Below the pieces are notes generated by a model, which made no database searches, was not told where the DNA came from, and saw only the letters and a program-made list of their open reading frames with translations. The translations under genes were made by a program, and so were the position numbers. 7,399 bases of DNA from Verrucomicrobiota bacterium (GTDB lineage: Bacteria > Verrucomicrobiota > Verrucomicrobiia > Verrucomicrobiales > DEV007), in contig JAQCER010000144.1 of NCBI GenBank assembly GCA_027618625.1, positions 1 through 7,399 of the forward strand, in the 5' to 3' direction. Position 1 is the first letter of the stretch; every line of letters begins with the position of its first letter. Below are positions 1 through 7,054 of the stretch, piece after piece.

Positions 1-965
1 CCTAGTTTTTGGATATCTCTTCCGAGGCTATCGAGGGCGTCATTGATTTCCTTATCCGTTCCGGTTAGCTGCGCGGCAAATTTACTGCGTTCGTCGATTT
101 TGCGCTGAGCGAGAGTAAGTTGGTCGCCCGTAAGTCCGGCTGCTCTCGCAACCATATCATCGGTTTCAGCGCCAAAGGTTGCAATTGCAGTGTCTCGTTC
201 AGTACCCTGTAACTGAGCGAGTAATTGTTTTTTCTCGGCAATTTTTGCGTCCAGGCGCGCTGCATTGGCCGGAAGTACCTGGTCCAGTTTAGTTTTGAGC
301 CCATCGATTCCGCCGACTGCATTTAAGGCGACAAAGGCGAGCGCAATTGCGCCAATCATTGCGATTGCAAATTGAATCAGGTCAGTCATCACGACACCCC
401 AGAATCCGGACATCAGGCAATAGGTAACGGTCAGCACTACGAGCCCGATGATCACCCATTGAGTCTGGTCTTTAGGCAGGTCCAGCACCACAGTTAGAAC
501 GGACGACATTCCCTTGATGACCCAGCCAAGCACGATAAAGTTGTAGAGGATCGCGAAGTAGCCAGCTTTGAACGCTCGCAGGAAAGCCGCAGGTCGCCCG
601 GAATATCGCAGTTCAATCAACTCGTTTTCAGTGAGCACGTGTGCTCGTCGCCAGAGCCGCGAGAACAGAAACACTGCAAGCAATCCATAGAGCAGCCAGC
701 TCCACCAGAACCAGTTCTCCCAGATTCCTTTGGCCCGGGACATCTCGGTGATGGCTAACGGAGTGTCTGCCGCGAAAGTGGTCGCAACGATCGACGTGCC
801 GACTACCCACCACGGCAGCGATCTTCCTGCCAGGTAGTATTCCTCCGAACTCTCGCTTGCGCGTTTTGAGTAATAGATTCCTATGCCCAATGCGAAGAGC
901 ATATAGGCGGCGATGATGATCCAGTCGAGTGCAGTAAGGTCCACGGCGCGGCACCGTAGGGGCAT
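1..965 (-). CDS. Sodium:solute symporter (SSS family), 3' end cut by window edge
   Basis: This is an inner-membrane Na+-coupled transporter of the SSS family (PutP/SGLT type, COG0591); the substrate cannot be read from the sequence. The visible 321 codons begin with a membrane helix (LDWIIIAAYMLFALGIGI, about 13-30), then the conserved YYLAGRSLPWW stretch (43-53) and the first core helix GTSIVATTFAADTPLAI (56-72). A Trp-rich loop follows (82-90), with further helices near 91-102, 135-150 and 168-185. The family motif SGFWGVVMTDLIQFA (186-200) corresponds to the SGLT/PutP G-G-x-AV-x-x-TD-x-x-Q region. After VGGIDGL (217-223) at least 95 hydrophilic, helix-prone residues follow with no membrane segment, which is longer than usual. 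I chose ATG at 965; GTG at 944 is an in-frame alternative, and neither has a strong ribosome site. The gene lies 76 bp after the glycosyltransferase gene. The family call is firm. Confidence 0.9.
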   Translation of the reverse strand, partial: MPLRCRAVDLTALDWIIIAAYMLFALGIGIYYSKRASESSEEYYLAGRSLPWWVVGTSIVATTFAADTPLAITEMSRAKGIWENWFWWSWLLYGLLAVFLFSRLWRRAHVLTENELIELRYSGRPAAFLRAFKAGYFAILYNFIVLGWVIKGMSSVLTVVLDLPKDQTQWVIIGLVVLTVTYCLMSGFWGVVMTDLIQFAIAMIGAIALAFVALNAVGGIDGLKTKLDQVLPANAARLDAKIAEKKQLLAQLQGTERDTAIATFGAETDDMVARAAGLTGDQLTLAQRKIDERSKFAAQLTGTDKEINDALDSLGRDIQKL

Positions 966-993
966 TTTGCCCGAGATAGAAGCACGAAATGCT

Positions 994-1030
994 CCGAAGG
1001 CCGCCTGACTGTGGCAGGAACCACCTTCGG
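994..1030 (-). terminator. Possible hairpin between glycosyltransferase and symporter genes
   Basis: A perfect 7-bp inverted repeat (CCGAAGG at 994-1000, CCTTCGG at 1024-1030) encloses a smaller CCTG/CAGG pair (1004-1007 and 1015-1018). It sits in the 76-bp gap after the stop at 1042. On the minus strand the sequence after the stem is only mildly T-rich, so it could be a weak terminator or an mRNA-stabilising hairpin. Confidence 0.35.
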
Positions 1031-1041
1031 GCGGAAATCTC

Positions 1042-2803
1042 CTACTTTTCGTCCGCCACAGGCGCTTCAGATTGGGCGGTAAGGCGCTTTTGCTCCTGCT
1101 TTCGGCGGTCGTATTCGTCGCCAACTTCGGTCAGGACTTTTCGAGCGGCCAGCAACGATTCCAGTGCCTTTTCGACTTCTTCCTCTTGATCCGTCGACAG
1201 TCGGCGGCCCGGGGTCAGATTTTTACGAAAGTGATTGATGCGCTCATTCGCGAATTCAATTCCTGCTTTCGAGCCTTCCAGCTCTGCAATGGCGTAAGTT
1301 TTCATCTGCTCGCACATCAGGAGGTCATCGAGCGCGCGATTTGGATCATATTCCCGTTTTTGCGGATTGTTCTGGTTGAAGGCGATCAGCTTCCCGTAGG
1401 CGTCGTGGATTGCGTCGGCGATGGTGAGCACCTCTTCGTAATTCCCTGACTGATAGGCGATTGTCTGAAGATTGCAGCGCGGGCGATTGTTCAACTCGTA
1501 GGCCAAGGACGAGTCGTTTGCGAGCATCTGGCTGTTCGACCAGAGTGCCGAGCGCGTGGCTGATGCGGCGCAGCCGATGACAACGACTCCGAGCGCGGTC
1601 AGGATCGCTGGCTTTTGCTTGATCGCGTAAAGCATGCCGAACCCCAGCCCTCCAATTAATCCAACCCACGGCAGGCTGGGGTAAGCGCGATATTCGACGG
1701 AATGTTCGTAAATTGGGTAAGCAAACCGCAGCACAAGGTGTCCGAGCACCAGTGAGGCAAGCAGACAGGCGGCGCGGGTTTTTTTCCGAAAGAGTCCGAT
1801 GGCTACCAGCGCGCAGAGAATCACCACAGCGGCCAGGGCGGTGACCGCCATTGGATCATCTCCAGCGGAGCGCGATACGGCGATGTGGTGATCGCTATGA
1901 AGATGAATGGGAAGAATCATGCGTCCGAGATATCCCCACAGCATCCGCCCCTGTGTTAAAAAGTGACCGACGTATTCCATGCCATACGTGGAAACGACGC
2001 TAGAAACAACGCCTACCCACTTCGAAACGATAAAGTAGAGCGTTCCTGATGTCAGAATTCCAAGAGCGATCCCTGCCGACAAACTCTTCTCTTTGAGCCA
2101 GGTCTTCGCACGGCCAACCCAAGAGCGATCTGCCAGCACGAGGCAGAGCAGGCCGACATTGATTCCCACATGGAAGATCCCGGGATCTTTTGCGAACGCA
2201 GCCAGCATGATCAGCAAAATGCCCGCAACCATCGATCGCCGACTCGGGCTCTCCAGAAACCGCAGCACATGATAGCTGGCCAGCATCGAGAACAGCGTCA
2301 CCATTTGGATCGTCGCGCACGCAGCGTAGTTCACCGCCTCGGTGCAAAATGGATGTGCAGCGAAGATCAAGGCTCCGACCATGGGCCGCGCGCTCGCGGG
2401 CTTCGTCGTCGCCCAGGAGTTTGAGGCGGCGAAACAAAAGCTTGCCCACCGCAAAAATGCTCAAGACGACACCTAAGTGCAGCAGGAAATTGAGGCAGTG
2501 GAATGCAAAAGGCGACGGTCCAGCCACTGAATAGATCCCGCGGTATACGAGATACGGGAGCGTGCGGAACGTAGACGGATTCCATTCGTTGCCGATCACC
2601 GTTTCGGAATTCACGATGTGCATGAAATCATCCATGAAAAACTCAGCATTCAATGCCAGGCCTTCCGCAAGAAGAGTGACGATCAGAATCAGGACGAACG
2701 CCAACGTCCTGCTGTTCTCCTTGCTGCTTCCCATCATGGGCCGTTCGAAAGTAGGGGCAGCAGCGGATTGGGGCGTCGTCGATGTTGGGGCGGAGCTTCG
2801 CAT
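1042..2803 (-). pseudogene. TMTC-like GT-C membrane glycosyltransferase, frameshifted
   Basis: This multi-pass membrane protein resembles the TMTC/dolichyl-phosphate-mannose-type GT-C glycosyltransferases, which move a sugar from a lipid-linked donor at the outer face of the membrane. Residues 1-140 are read from ATG 2803 and include helix 34-51, then FFMDDFMHIVNS (55-66), matching the family's acidic DD motif in the first external loop, and helix 98-118. The frame then shifts by one base at 2383-2385. Dropping one base gives ...RERAAMVGALIFAAHPFCT, which matches the family's conserved His-Pro segment, and the reading continues to the stop at 1042 (about 586 residues in total). Later family-like blocks are AKDPGIFHV, LPIHLHSDHH (about 297-306) and EHSVEYRAYPSLPW (about 366-379). 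The last 170 residues are soluble and charged, with a TPR-like start (RCNLQTIAYQSGNYEEVL) and a Glu/Arg-rich helix. Acceptor and donor are unknown. The break may be a real mutation or a sequencing error. Confidence 0.75.
2383..2385 (-). other. Frameshift point: one extra base in GGG run
   Basis: On the minus strand the N-terminal frame reads ...GAC GAC GAA GCC CGC GAG CGC GCG GCC and then meets one surplus C before ATG GTC GGA. Upstream, the N-terminal frame carries all the family-like sequence; downstream, the frame of the 2454-1042 reading does. Past this point the original frame stays open to about 2000 but gives Arg/Asp/Cys-rich sequence without membrane helices, as expected for an out-of-frame reading. 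Confidence 0.7.
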
Positions 2804-2809
2804 AGACCG

Positions 2810-2833
2810 TTAACCTAAGAGTAACTTAACCTA
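2810..2833 (-). promoter_or_regulatory. Direct repeat TAGGTTAA in the 5' leader
   Basis: Two copies of TTAACCTA on the plus strand (2810-2817 and 2826-2833; TAGGTTAA on the minus strand) are offset by 16 bp, just upstream of the glycosyltransferase start at 2803 and downstream of its likely promoter. The arrangement suits an operator, but no regulator is identified and an 8-bp repeat in an AT-rich spacer could be chance. Confidence 0.25.
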
Positions 2834-2845
2834 TAGTCTACGGTT

Positions 2846-2873
2846 ATTATGATAATTAAGCCATGGAAAGCAA
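2846..2873 (-). promoter_or_regulatory. Probable sigma-70-type promoter of the glycosyltransferase gene
   Basis: On the minus strand, TTGCTT (2873-2868) is followed after 16 bp by CATAAT (2851-2846), a 5/6 match to the -10 consensus. Transcription would start near 2839, giving a leader of about 35 nt before ATG 2803. The site lies in the AT-rich 121-bp gap after alr, and it implies that the glycosyltransferase can be transcribed separately from alr. The -35 match is only moderate. Confidence 0.4.
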
Positions 2874-2879
2874 ATCGAT

Positions 2880-2911
2880 CAAATCGGCTTACGAGTCGGT
2901 TCAGCGATTTG
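2880..2911 (-). terminator. Possible terminator hairpin after alr
   Basis: A perfect inverted repeat of CAAATCG (2880-2886) and CGATTTG (2905-2911), extended by a CT/AG pair past a one-base bulge, lies 13 bp after the alr stop. On the minus strand it is followed by a moderately T-rich stretch (ATCGATTTGCTTTCC). The stem is AT-leaning and the tail is not a clean T-run, so it is a weak intrinsic terminator at best. A third CAAATCG copy lies at 2871-2877. Confidence 0.35.
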
Positions 2912-2924
2912 TCGCAAATTTGAA

Positions 2925-4073
2925 CTATCGCGCGATCCTCGTGACCCGGCTGCCGATTCCGGTGTAGATTTCCCAGGGGATGGTGTCGGCCATCTCAGCA
3001 AGCTCCACTGCCGACAAAAGGGTGTCGCCCTGTCTTCCTAACATGACAACCTCGGCACCCGCAGCCGGTCGCTGCTTCAGATCGGTTACGTCCGCGACGA
3101 TTTGATCCATCGTGATCCGCCCCAGTACGGGGCATCGCTGACCATTGATCAGTACCTCTGCTCCCTTACCGGAAAGGTGCCGGGGATAGCCGTCCGCGTA
3201 GCCAGCACTGATGGTTGCGGCAACGGTCGGGCGTCTGGTGATGAAGGTGCGCCCGTAGTTTATGCCGTGTCCCGCTGGCAGATCTCTCACCAGGACTACA
3301 CGGGCCTTCCATGTCAGTGCCGGTTTTAGACGGTCTTGGAACAATGGAATGGGCGCCGTCCCATAGAGCATGAGCCCGGCTCGGACACATTCTTCGCTTG
3401 GCACGCTGTAGCCCATCGTGCCCGCGCTGTTGGCAATGTGCGAGCGGGGGAACGCAATGCCTGCGTTTCGCAGTTGTGACAGGATCGCACGGTAGTTCTC
3501 AATTTGAGTCTTCGTGAATGCGCTGTCCTCGTCGGCCGATGGCAGGTGGCTGGAAATGCTGTCGATCCTAATTCCTGGAAGCGACGCTGCTGTTAGTGCC
3601 AATGTTAGCGCTCGATCCGGGAGTACTCCCATTCTGCCCATGCCAGTATCGATGACGATCTGGACGCTCGTCACCGTGCCTTTCGCAACGGCTAGTTTCG
3701 AGAAGTGCTCAGCCTCTTCAAGATTCGAAATGGCAGCGATGAATCCACGCGAAACCAAAATTTCCCGTTCGGCAGGGAGTGCTGCCCCGAGGACGTAAAT
3801 TGGGAGGCTGATTCCGGCCGAACGCAATTCGAGCGCTTCCCGAACATTGGCAACACCGAATGCGAACACGCACGGCTCTTGTTCCAGCGCCCGGCTTACG
3901 TCTACTGCTCCGTGCCCGTATGCGTCCGCTTTGACGATTGCCAATACCGCGGGTGACGTGCCGCCGCACATCGACTGAGCGATCCGCGCATTGTGGCGAA
4001 TGGCTGAAAGGTCGATTTCAGCCCAGCTGCGGTGCGGCATTTCAAACTCTGATTCGTGTGACAATTCTCCCAT
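2925..4073 (-). CDS. alr: Alanine racemase (PLP-dependent)
   Basis: This cytoplasmic enzyme interconverts L- and D-alanine, supplying D-Ala for peptidoglycan. The 382-residue length is normal for the family. The PLP-binding lysine motif AIVKADAYGHG (45-55) places the cofactor lysine at Lys48. The barrel motif DTGMGRMG (142-149) carries the conserved Arg147, and SSHLPSADED (174-183) the His segment. RAGLMLYG (231-238) corresponds to the family RPGIxLYG block. The second catalytic residue is Tyr273 in INYGRTF, followed by ISAGYADGYPR (288-298) and ITMDQ (320-324) of the C-terminal beta domain. ATG 4073 gives an extra 11 residues; ATG 4040 (MPHRSWAEIDL) fits the usual family N-terminus better and has a weak CAGAG upstream. 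No frameshift or missing key residue is seen. It is divergent from the HerA-like gene, and a hairpin follows its stop. Confidence 0.97.
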   Translation of the reverse strand: MGELSHESEFEMPHRSWAEIDLSAIRHNARIAQSMCGGTSPAVLAIVKADAYGHGAVDVSRALEQEPCVFAFGVANVREALELRSAGISLPIYVLGAALPAEREILVSRGFIAAISNLEEAEHFSKLAVAKGTVTSVQIVIDTGMGRMGVLPDRALTLALTAASLPGIRIDSISSHLPSADEDSAFTKTQIENYRAILSQLRNAGIAFPRSHIANSAGTMGYSVPSEECVRAGLMLYGTAPIPLFQDRLKPALTWKARVVLVRDLPAGHGINYGRTFITRRPTVAATISAGYADGYPRHLSGKGAEVLINGQRCPVLGRITMDQIVADVTDLKQRPAAGAEVVMLGRQGDTLLSAVELAEMADTIPWEIYTGIGSRVTRIAR

Positions 4074-4175
4074 TTATGGAGTCTAATCGATAGTTGGTTG
4101 ATTTCGAATTGCAATCCGTGTCTGTGCTGTGAATTCTGGCTCGAAGTCCTCGTTTCTCCCACTATTTGTATACCA
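4074..4175. promoter_or_regulatory. Divergent alr / HerA-like ATPase promoter region
   Basis: This 102-bp spacer separates divergent starts, so it must carry promoters for both strands. A palindromic TTGCAA near 4109-4114 could act as a -35 element in either direction, but no matching -10 is convincing. For the plus-strand gene, TATTTGTATACC (4163-4174) ends two bases before ATG 4176, which would put a start site almost on the ATG. No Shine-Dalgarno sequence is visible before that ATG. Confidence 0.35.
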
Positions 4176-6635
4176 ATGAACATCAACGTTGAAGATTACG
4201 AGAAACTAGGCGCGTTCTACCTTGGTCGTGGCTACGATCTGAAGCAGGGCAAGCTCCAGGATGACTTGCTCATGTACGACTCGAAGGATCTCGTGACCCA
4301 TGGAGTGGTTCTGGGGATGACGGGAAGCGGCAAGACCGGGCTTTGCCTGGCTATCTTGGAAGAGGCAATGATGGATGATATCCCGGCGATCGTGATCGAT
4401 CCGAAAGGGGACATCGCTAATTTGATGCTCACCTTTCCGGATTTCCGAGGGTCTGATTTTCGCCCTTGGATCAATGAAGAGGATGCCGCAAAAAGAGGAA
4501 AAACGCCTGACGAATTTGCAGCTCAGCAGGCCGAGATGTGGAAGGATGGTCTCGCGGAGTGGGGGCAGAGTGGCGAGCGCGTCCGCACCTTGCGCGACAA
4601 GGTGGATGTGAGAATCTACACCCCTGGGAGCAATGCAGGTCTTCCGGTTTCGATTCTCAGCTCATTGGACGTCCCTCCGTTCGAGATCCTCGATGAGCCG
4701 GAATTGTTCTCCGATTGTATCGAGAGCAGCGTCTCCAGTATTCTGTCATTGTTAGGAATTGATGCCGATCCCATTCTCAGTCGCGAGCATGTGTTTCTTT
4801 CGCAAGTATTCAGTCGCAGCTGGTCGGCCGGTGAGAACCTGAGTCTCGAGAAGTTAATTTTGAACATTCAGACGCCTTCCTTTGACAAGATCGGCGTCAT
4901 TGGGCTGGAATCCTTTTATCCACAAAAAGAACGCATGGCGCTGGCGATGCAGATCAATGGATTACTCGCTTCGCCCGGTTTTGCCAGCTGGTTGAATGGT
5001 GAGCCTATGGATGTGAAGCAGTTCCTCCGCGACAGCACCACCGGCAAGCCGCGCGTGAGCATCTTTTCGATCGCCCACCTCAGCGAGAAGGAGCGGATGT
5101 TTGTCGTCTCGCTTTTGCTTAATCAGGTGCAGGGATGGATGCGGGGACAATCGGGAACCACCAGTCTCCGGGCGATGCTCTACATGGATGATATTTATGG
5201 ATACCTGCCACCGACGGCAAATCCTCCTTCCAAGAAGCCGCTGATGACCATGTTGAAGCAGGCTCGTGCCTACGGACTCGGCCTCCTGCTCGCTACTCAG
5301 AATCCAGTCGACTTGGATTACAAGGCACTGTCCAACATTGGAACCTGGTTTCTCGGTCGCCTCCAGACCGAGCGCGACAAGATGCGAGTGATTGAGGGCC
5401 TTGAAGGTGCAGCGGCCACGCAGGGCACGTCATTCGATCGGGCAGAGATGGAGCAAATTCTCGCTGGCCTTGGCAACCGTGCGTTTCTTCTGAACAACGT
5501 TCACGAGGATGGTCCGGTCACGTTCCAGGTCCGATGGGTCATGTCCTACCTGCGCGGGCCGATGACCCGTGGGCAGATCAAACTGCTCATGGACCCAGTG
5601 AAGGCGGCGCGGCAGTCGAACGGGATGGAAACGAATCCAGCGGCTGGAGACGTCGCCACCACCCCGGCTGAGAAAAAGGAAATCGTTCGACCGGTACTTC
5701 CCAACGGAGTGAAGGAATATTTCCTCCGTATCAGAAATCCGCGGAGCAATGTTGAGTTGATCTATCTGCCAGCCGTTCTTCGGTCTGCCGAAGTCTACAT
5801 CTCCGATTCGAAGCTCGACGTTGACGGAACGATGAAGATCAATCTGATCACCAGGATCCGGGCCGGAACCGACGATATCGCCTGGGACGATTCTGAAGAG
5901 ATCGATGTGGGGCCCGCGCAAATGGATTCTAATCCATTCGAGCCCTGCACGACCGGAGAGCTTCCCGGTCGACTGCTCAATGCGTCTTTTTACAAGGAAG
6001 CGGCAGCGGAGTTCGAGAACTGGATCTATCGCGAGCGCGGGATGAAGCTGCTCAAGAGTGCTGCCGTTGGATTGCATTCCAAGCCTGGCGAACCAGAGGT
6101 AGACTTCAGAGCCCGAGTGAAACTGGCGGCCGCCGAAGAACGCGACCGACAAGTCGAGGCGCTACGGGAAAAGTATCGCAAGGAAGGTGAGAAGGTGGAG
6201 GAGAAGCTGAAGCGTGCCGAGATCGCACACGAAAAAGAAGTCGCGCAGGCTCGGTCGGCTAAGATGGGTTCCCTTGTCTCCCTCGGTTCCAGTGTTCTCG
6301 GAGCATTGATGGGTCGAAAGAAATTGAGCGTCACCAACATGAGCAGAGCAGGGACATCGATGCGCAGCATGTCACGGGCATGGGAACAGGGTAAGGATGT
6401 CGACCACGCCGAAGACAAGATAGAGGTGCTTCAGGAAAACATCAAGGAACTGGAGCAGCAGCTCACTGCAGAACTGGACGAGGTGCGCGCGACCATGGCA
6501 GCCGCCGCTGAGAAATTTGAACAAGTGACGATCAAGCCACTCAAGAAAAATATCGAAGTCAAAGCCGTCGGGATCGTCTGGCTTCCCGCCTATCGCGTAT
6601 CGGATTTCGAGCTGGAACAGGCGTGGAAAGAGTAG
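4176..6635 (+). CDS. HerA/FtsK-superfamily ATPase with C-terminal coiled-coil module
   Basis: This is a P-loop ATPase of the HerA (COG0433/DUF87-like) group, relatives of which are ring-forming DNA translocases. The substrate of this subgroup is not established, so a DNA-linked role is inference. Walker A is GMTGSGKT (47-54), then AIVIDPKGDIANLM (71-84), typical of HerA. Walker B is MLYMDD (334-339), with Asp where HerA/FtsK proteins usually have Glu. A sensor-like LLATQNP lies at 371-377 and the arginine-finger region GRLQTERDK at 394-402. Only 46 residues precede Walker A, so the usual N-terminal HAS barrel is absent. Residues 510-620 look beta-rich. A highly charged helix (about 644-696), a Gly/Ser/Ala hydrophobic stretch MGSLVSLGSSVLGALMGRK (697-715), and a second coiled coil (about 742-789) end the protein. 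I chose ATG 4176 (819 aa) over TTG 4098, since the extra 26 residues are Cys-rich and unlike the family. Confidence 0.88.
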   Translation: MNINVEDYEKLGAFYLGRGYDLKQGKLQDDLLMYDSKDLVTHGVVLGMTGSGKTGLCLAILEEAMMDDIPAIVIDPKGDIANLMLTFPDFRGSDFRPWINEEDAAKRGKTPDEFAAQQAEMWKDGLAEWGQSGERVRTLRDKVDVRIYTPGSNAGLPVSILSSLDVPPFEILDEPELFSDCIESSVSSILSLLGIDADPILSREHVFLSQVFSRSWSAGENLSLEKLILNIQTPSFDKIGVIGLESFYPQKERMALAMQINGLLASPGFASWLNGEPMDVKQFLRDSTTGKPRVSIFSIAHLSEKERMFVVSLLLNQVQGWMRGQSGTTSLRAMLYMDDIYGYLPPTANPPSKKPLMTMLKQARAYGLGLLLATQNPVDLDYKALSNIGTWFLGRLQTERDKMRVIEGLEGAAATQGTSFDRAEMEQILAGLGNRAFLLNNVHEDGPVTFQVRWVMSYLRGPMTRGQIKLLMDPVKAARQSNGMETNPAAGDVATTPAEKKEIVRPVLPNGVKEYFLRIRNPRSNVELIYLPAVLRSAEVYISDSKLDVDGTMKINLITRIRAGTDDIAWDDSEEIDVGPAQMDSNPFEPCTTGELPGRLLNASFYKEAAAEFENWIYRERGMKLLKSAAVGLHSKPGEPEVDFRARVKLAAAEERDRQVEALREKYRKEGEKVEEKLKRAEIAHEKEVAQARSAKMGSLVSLGSSVLGALMGRKKLSVTNMSRAGTSMRSMSRAWEQGKDVDHAEDKIEVLQENIKELEQQLTAELDEVRATMAAAAEKFEQVTIKPLKKNIEVKAVGIVWLPAYRVSDFELEQAWKE

Positions 6636-6820
6636 GGGCTCCAAAAATTGCCGCGAGTCTTTCCCCCGAGTTCGACAACTCCAAGCGATTAAAAAATCAA
6701 AAAGGTCATTAATCGAGTTGATCGACCGACTTGCTGTGAATTGATGCAACGAAAGCCGCCTGAAAGGTCGCGAGAACCCCTCCGCCGGGATGCGATTCTC
6801 CCATGCATTGATCTGGAGTG

Positions 6821-6861
6821 GGCCTGTCTTGATGTCTTGACGGCCTTGATGGCGTTTTTTT
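6821..6861 (+). terminator. Possible terminator of the HerA-like gene
   Basis: GGCC-T-GTC (6821-6828) can pair with GAC-GGCC (6839-6845) across a 10-nt loop, and a run of seven T residues follows at 6855-6861. The gap of nine bases between stem and T-run is longer than in a canonical intrinsic terminator, and the site lies about 190 bp after the stop codon. Confidence 0.25.
6828..6853. repeat. Three degenerate tandem units CTTGAYGKC
   Basis: CTTGATGT (6828-6835), CTTGACGGC (6836-6844) and CTTGATGGC (6845-6853) follow one another directly. The units differ by one or two positions and the first is a base shorter. Confidence 0.4.
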
Positions 6862-6876
6862 GACAGACGAACGCCA
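6850..6876. repeat. 7-bp inverted repeat TGGCGTT/AACGCCA
   Basis: TGGCGTT (6850-6856) and AACGCCA (6870-6876) are perfect inverted copies around a 13-base centre that contains most of the T-run. It competes with the upstream stem as a hairpin at this site. Confidence 0.45.
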
Positions 6877-6943
6877 AGCGCCCGCCGAAACCCAAAATCG
6901 CGACACCAACCGCCAACCCAAGTGGCGAAATTAAGGACGCTTA

Positions 6944-6983
6944 CGATCGAGCGATCGAGCGATCGAGCGATCGAGCGATCGAG
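6944..6983. repeat. Five perfect tandem copies of CGATCGAG
   Basis: The 8-bp unit CGATCGAG is repeated exactly five times (6944-6951, 6952-6959, 6960-6967, 6968-6975, 6976-6983) and stops at CTATGC. Each unit contains the palindrome CGATCG and so a GATC site. The array is outside any supported gene, and its length is not a multiple of three, so it does not look like a coding repeat. Slippage during replication would readily change the copy number. Confidence 0.95.
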
Positions 6984-6994
6984 CTATGCTTTCG

Positions 6995-7044
6995 CAATAA
7001 CAAAACGAAAAGCAGAGCGCGCCGAGCCCGAACGGCCTGGGCGC
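6995..7044 (-). terminator. Candidate intrinsic terminator facing left
   Basis: On the minus strand GCGCC (7044-7040) pairs with GGCGC (7023-7019). Inside, two further paired blocks separated by mismatches close a GTTC loop. The stem is followed by a T-rich tail (GCTTTTCGTTTTGTTATT, about 7013-6996). This is the best hairpin-plus-tail in the window and would end a minus-strand transcript entering from the right. On the plus strand the A-rich flank would not terminate. Confidence 0.4.
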
Positions 7045-7054
7045 AACGAACCCG

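Noticed and set aside
65..322. 85-codon minus-strand frame inside the symporter gene
   Set aside because: It overlaps the symporter in another frame and has no family-like features; the symporter frame is open throughout and matches the SSS family.
4098..4175. TTG start giving 26 extra residues to the HerA-like ATPase
   Set aside because: The added residues are Cys-rich and unlike the rest, there is no ribosome site before the TTG, and ATG 4176 gives a sensible N-terminus (MNINVEDYEKLGAFYLGRGYD is where family-like sequence begins).
5430..6152. 240-codon minus-strand frame opposite the ATPase
   Set aside because: It is the antisense of a well-supported coding gene, a common effect in GC-rich genes, and shows no domain motifs.
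6689..6921. Two overlapping minus-strand frames of 70-75 codons after the ATPase
   Set aside because: The translations are rich in Arg, Ser and Gly, without recognisable motifs; they cross the T-run and repeat units and lack a ribosome site.
6944..6983. CRISPR array or HIP1-type cyanobacterial repeat
   Set aside because: The units are 8 bp with no spacers, so it is not a CRISPR array, and the unit CGATCGAG does not contain the HIP1 octamer GCGATCGC.
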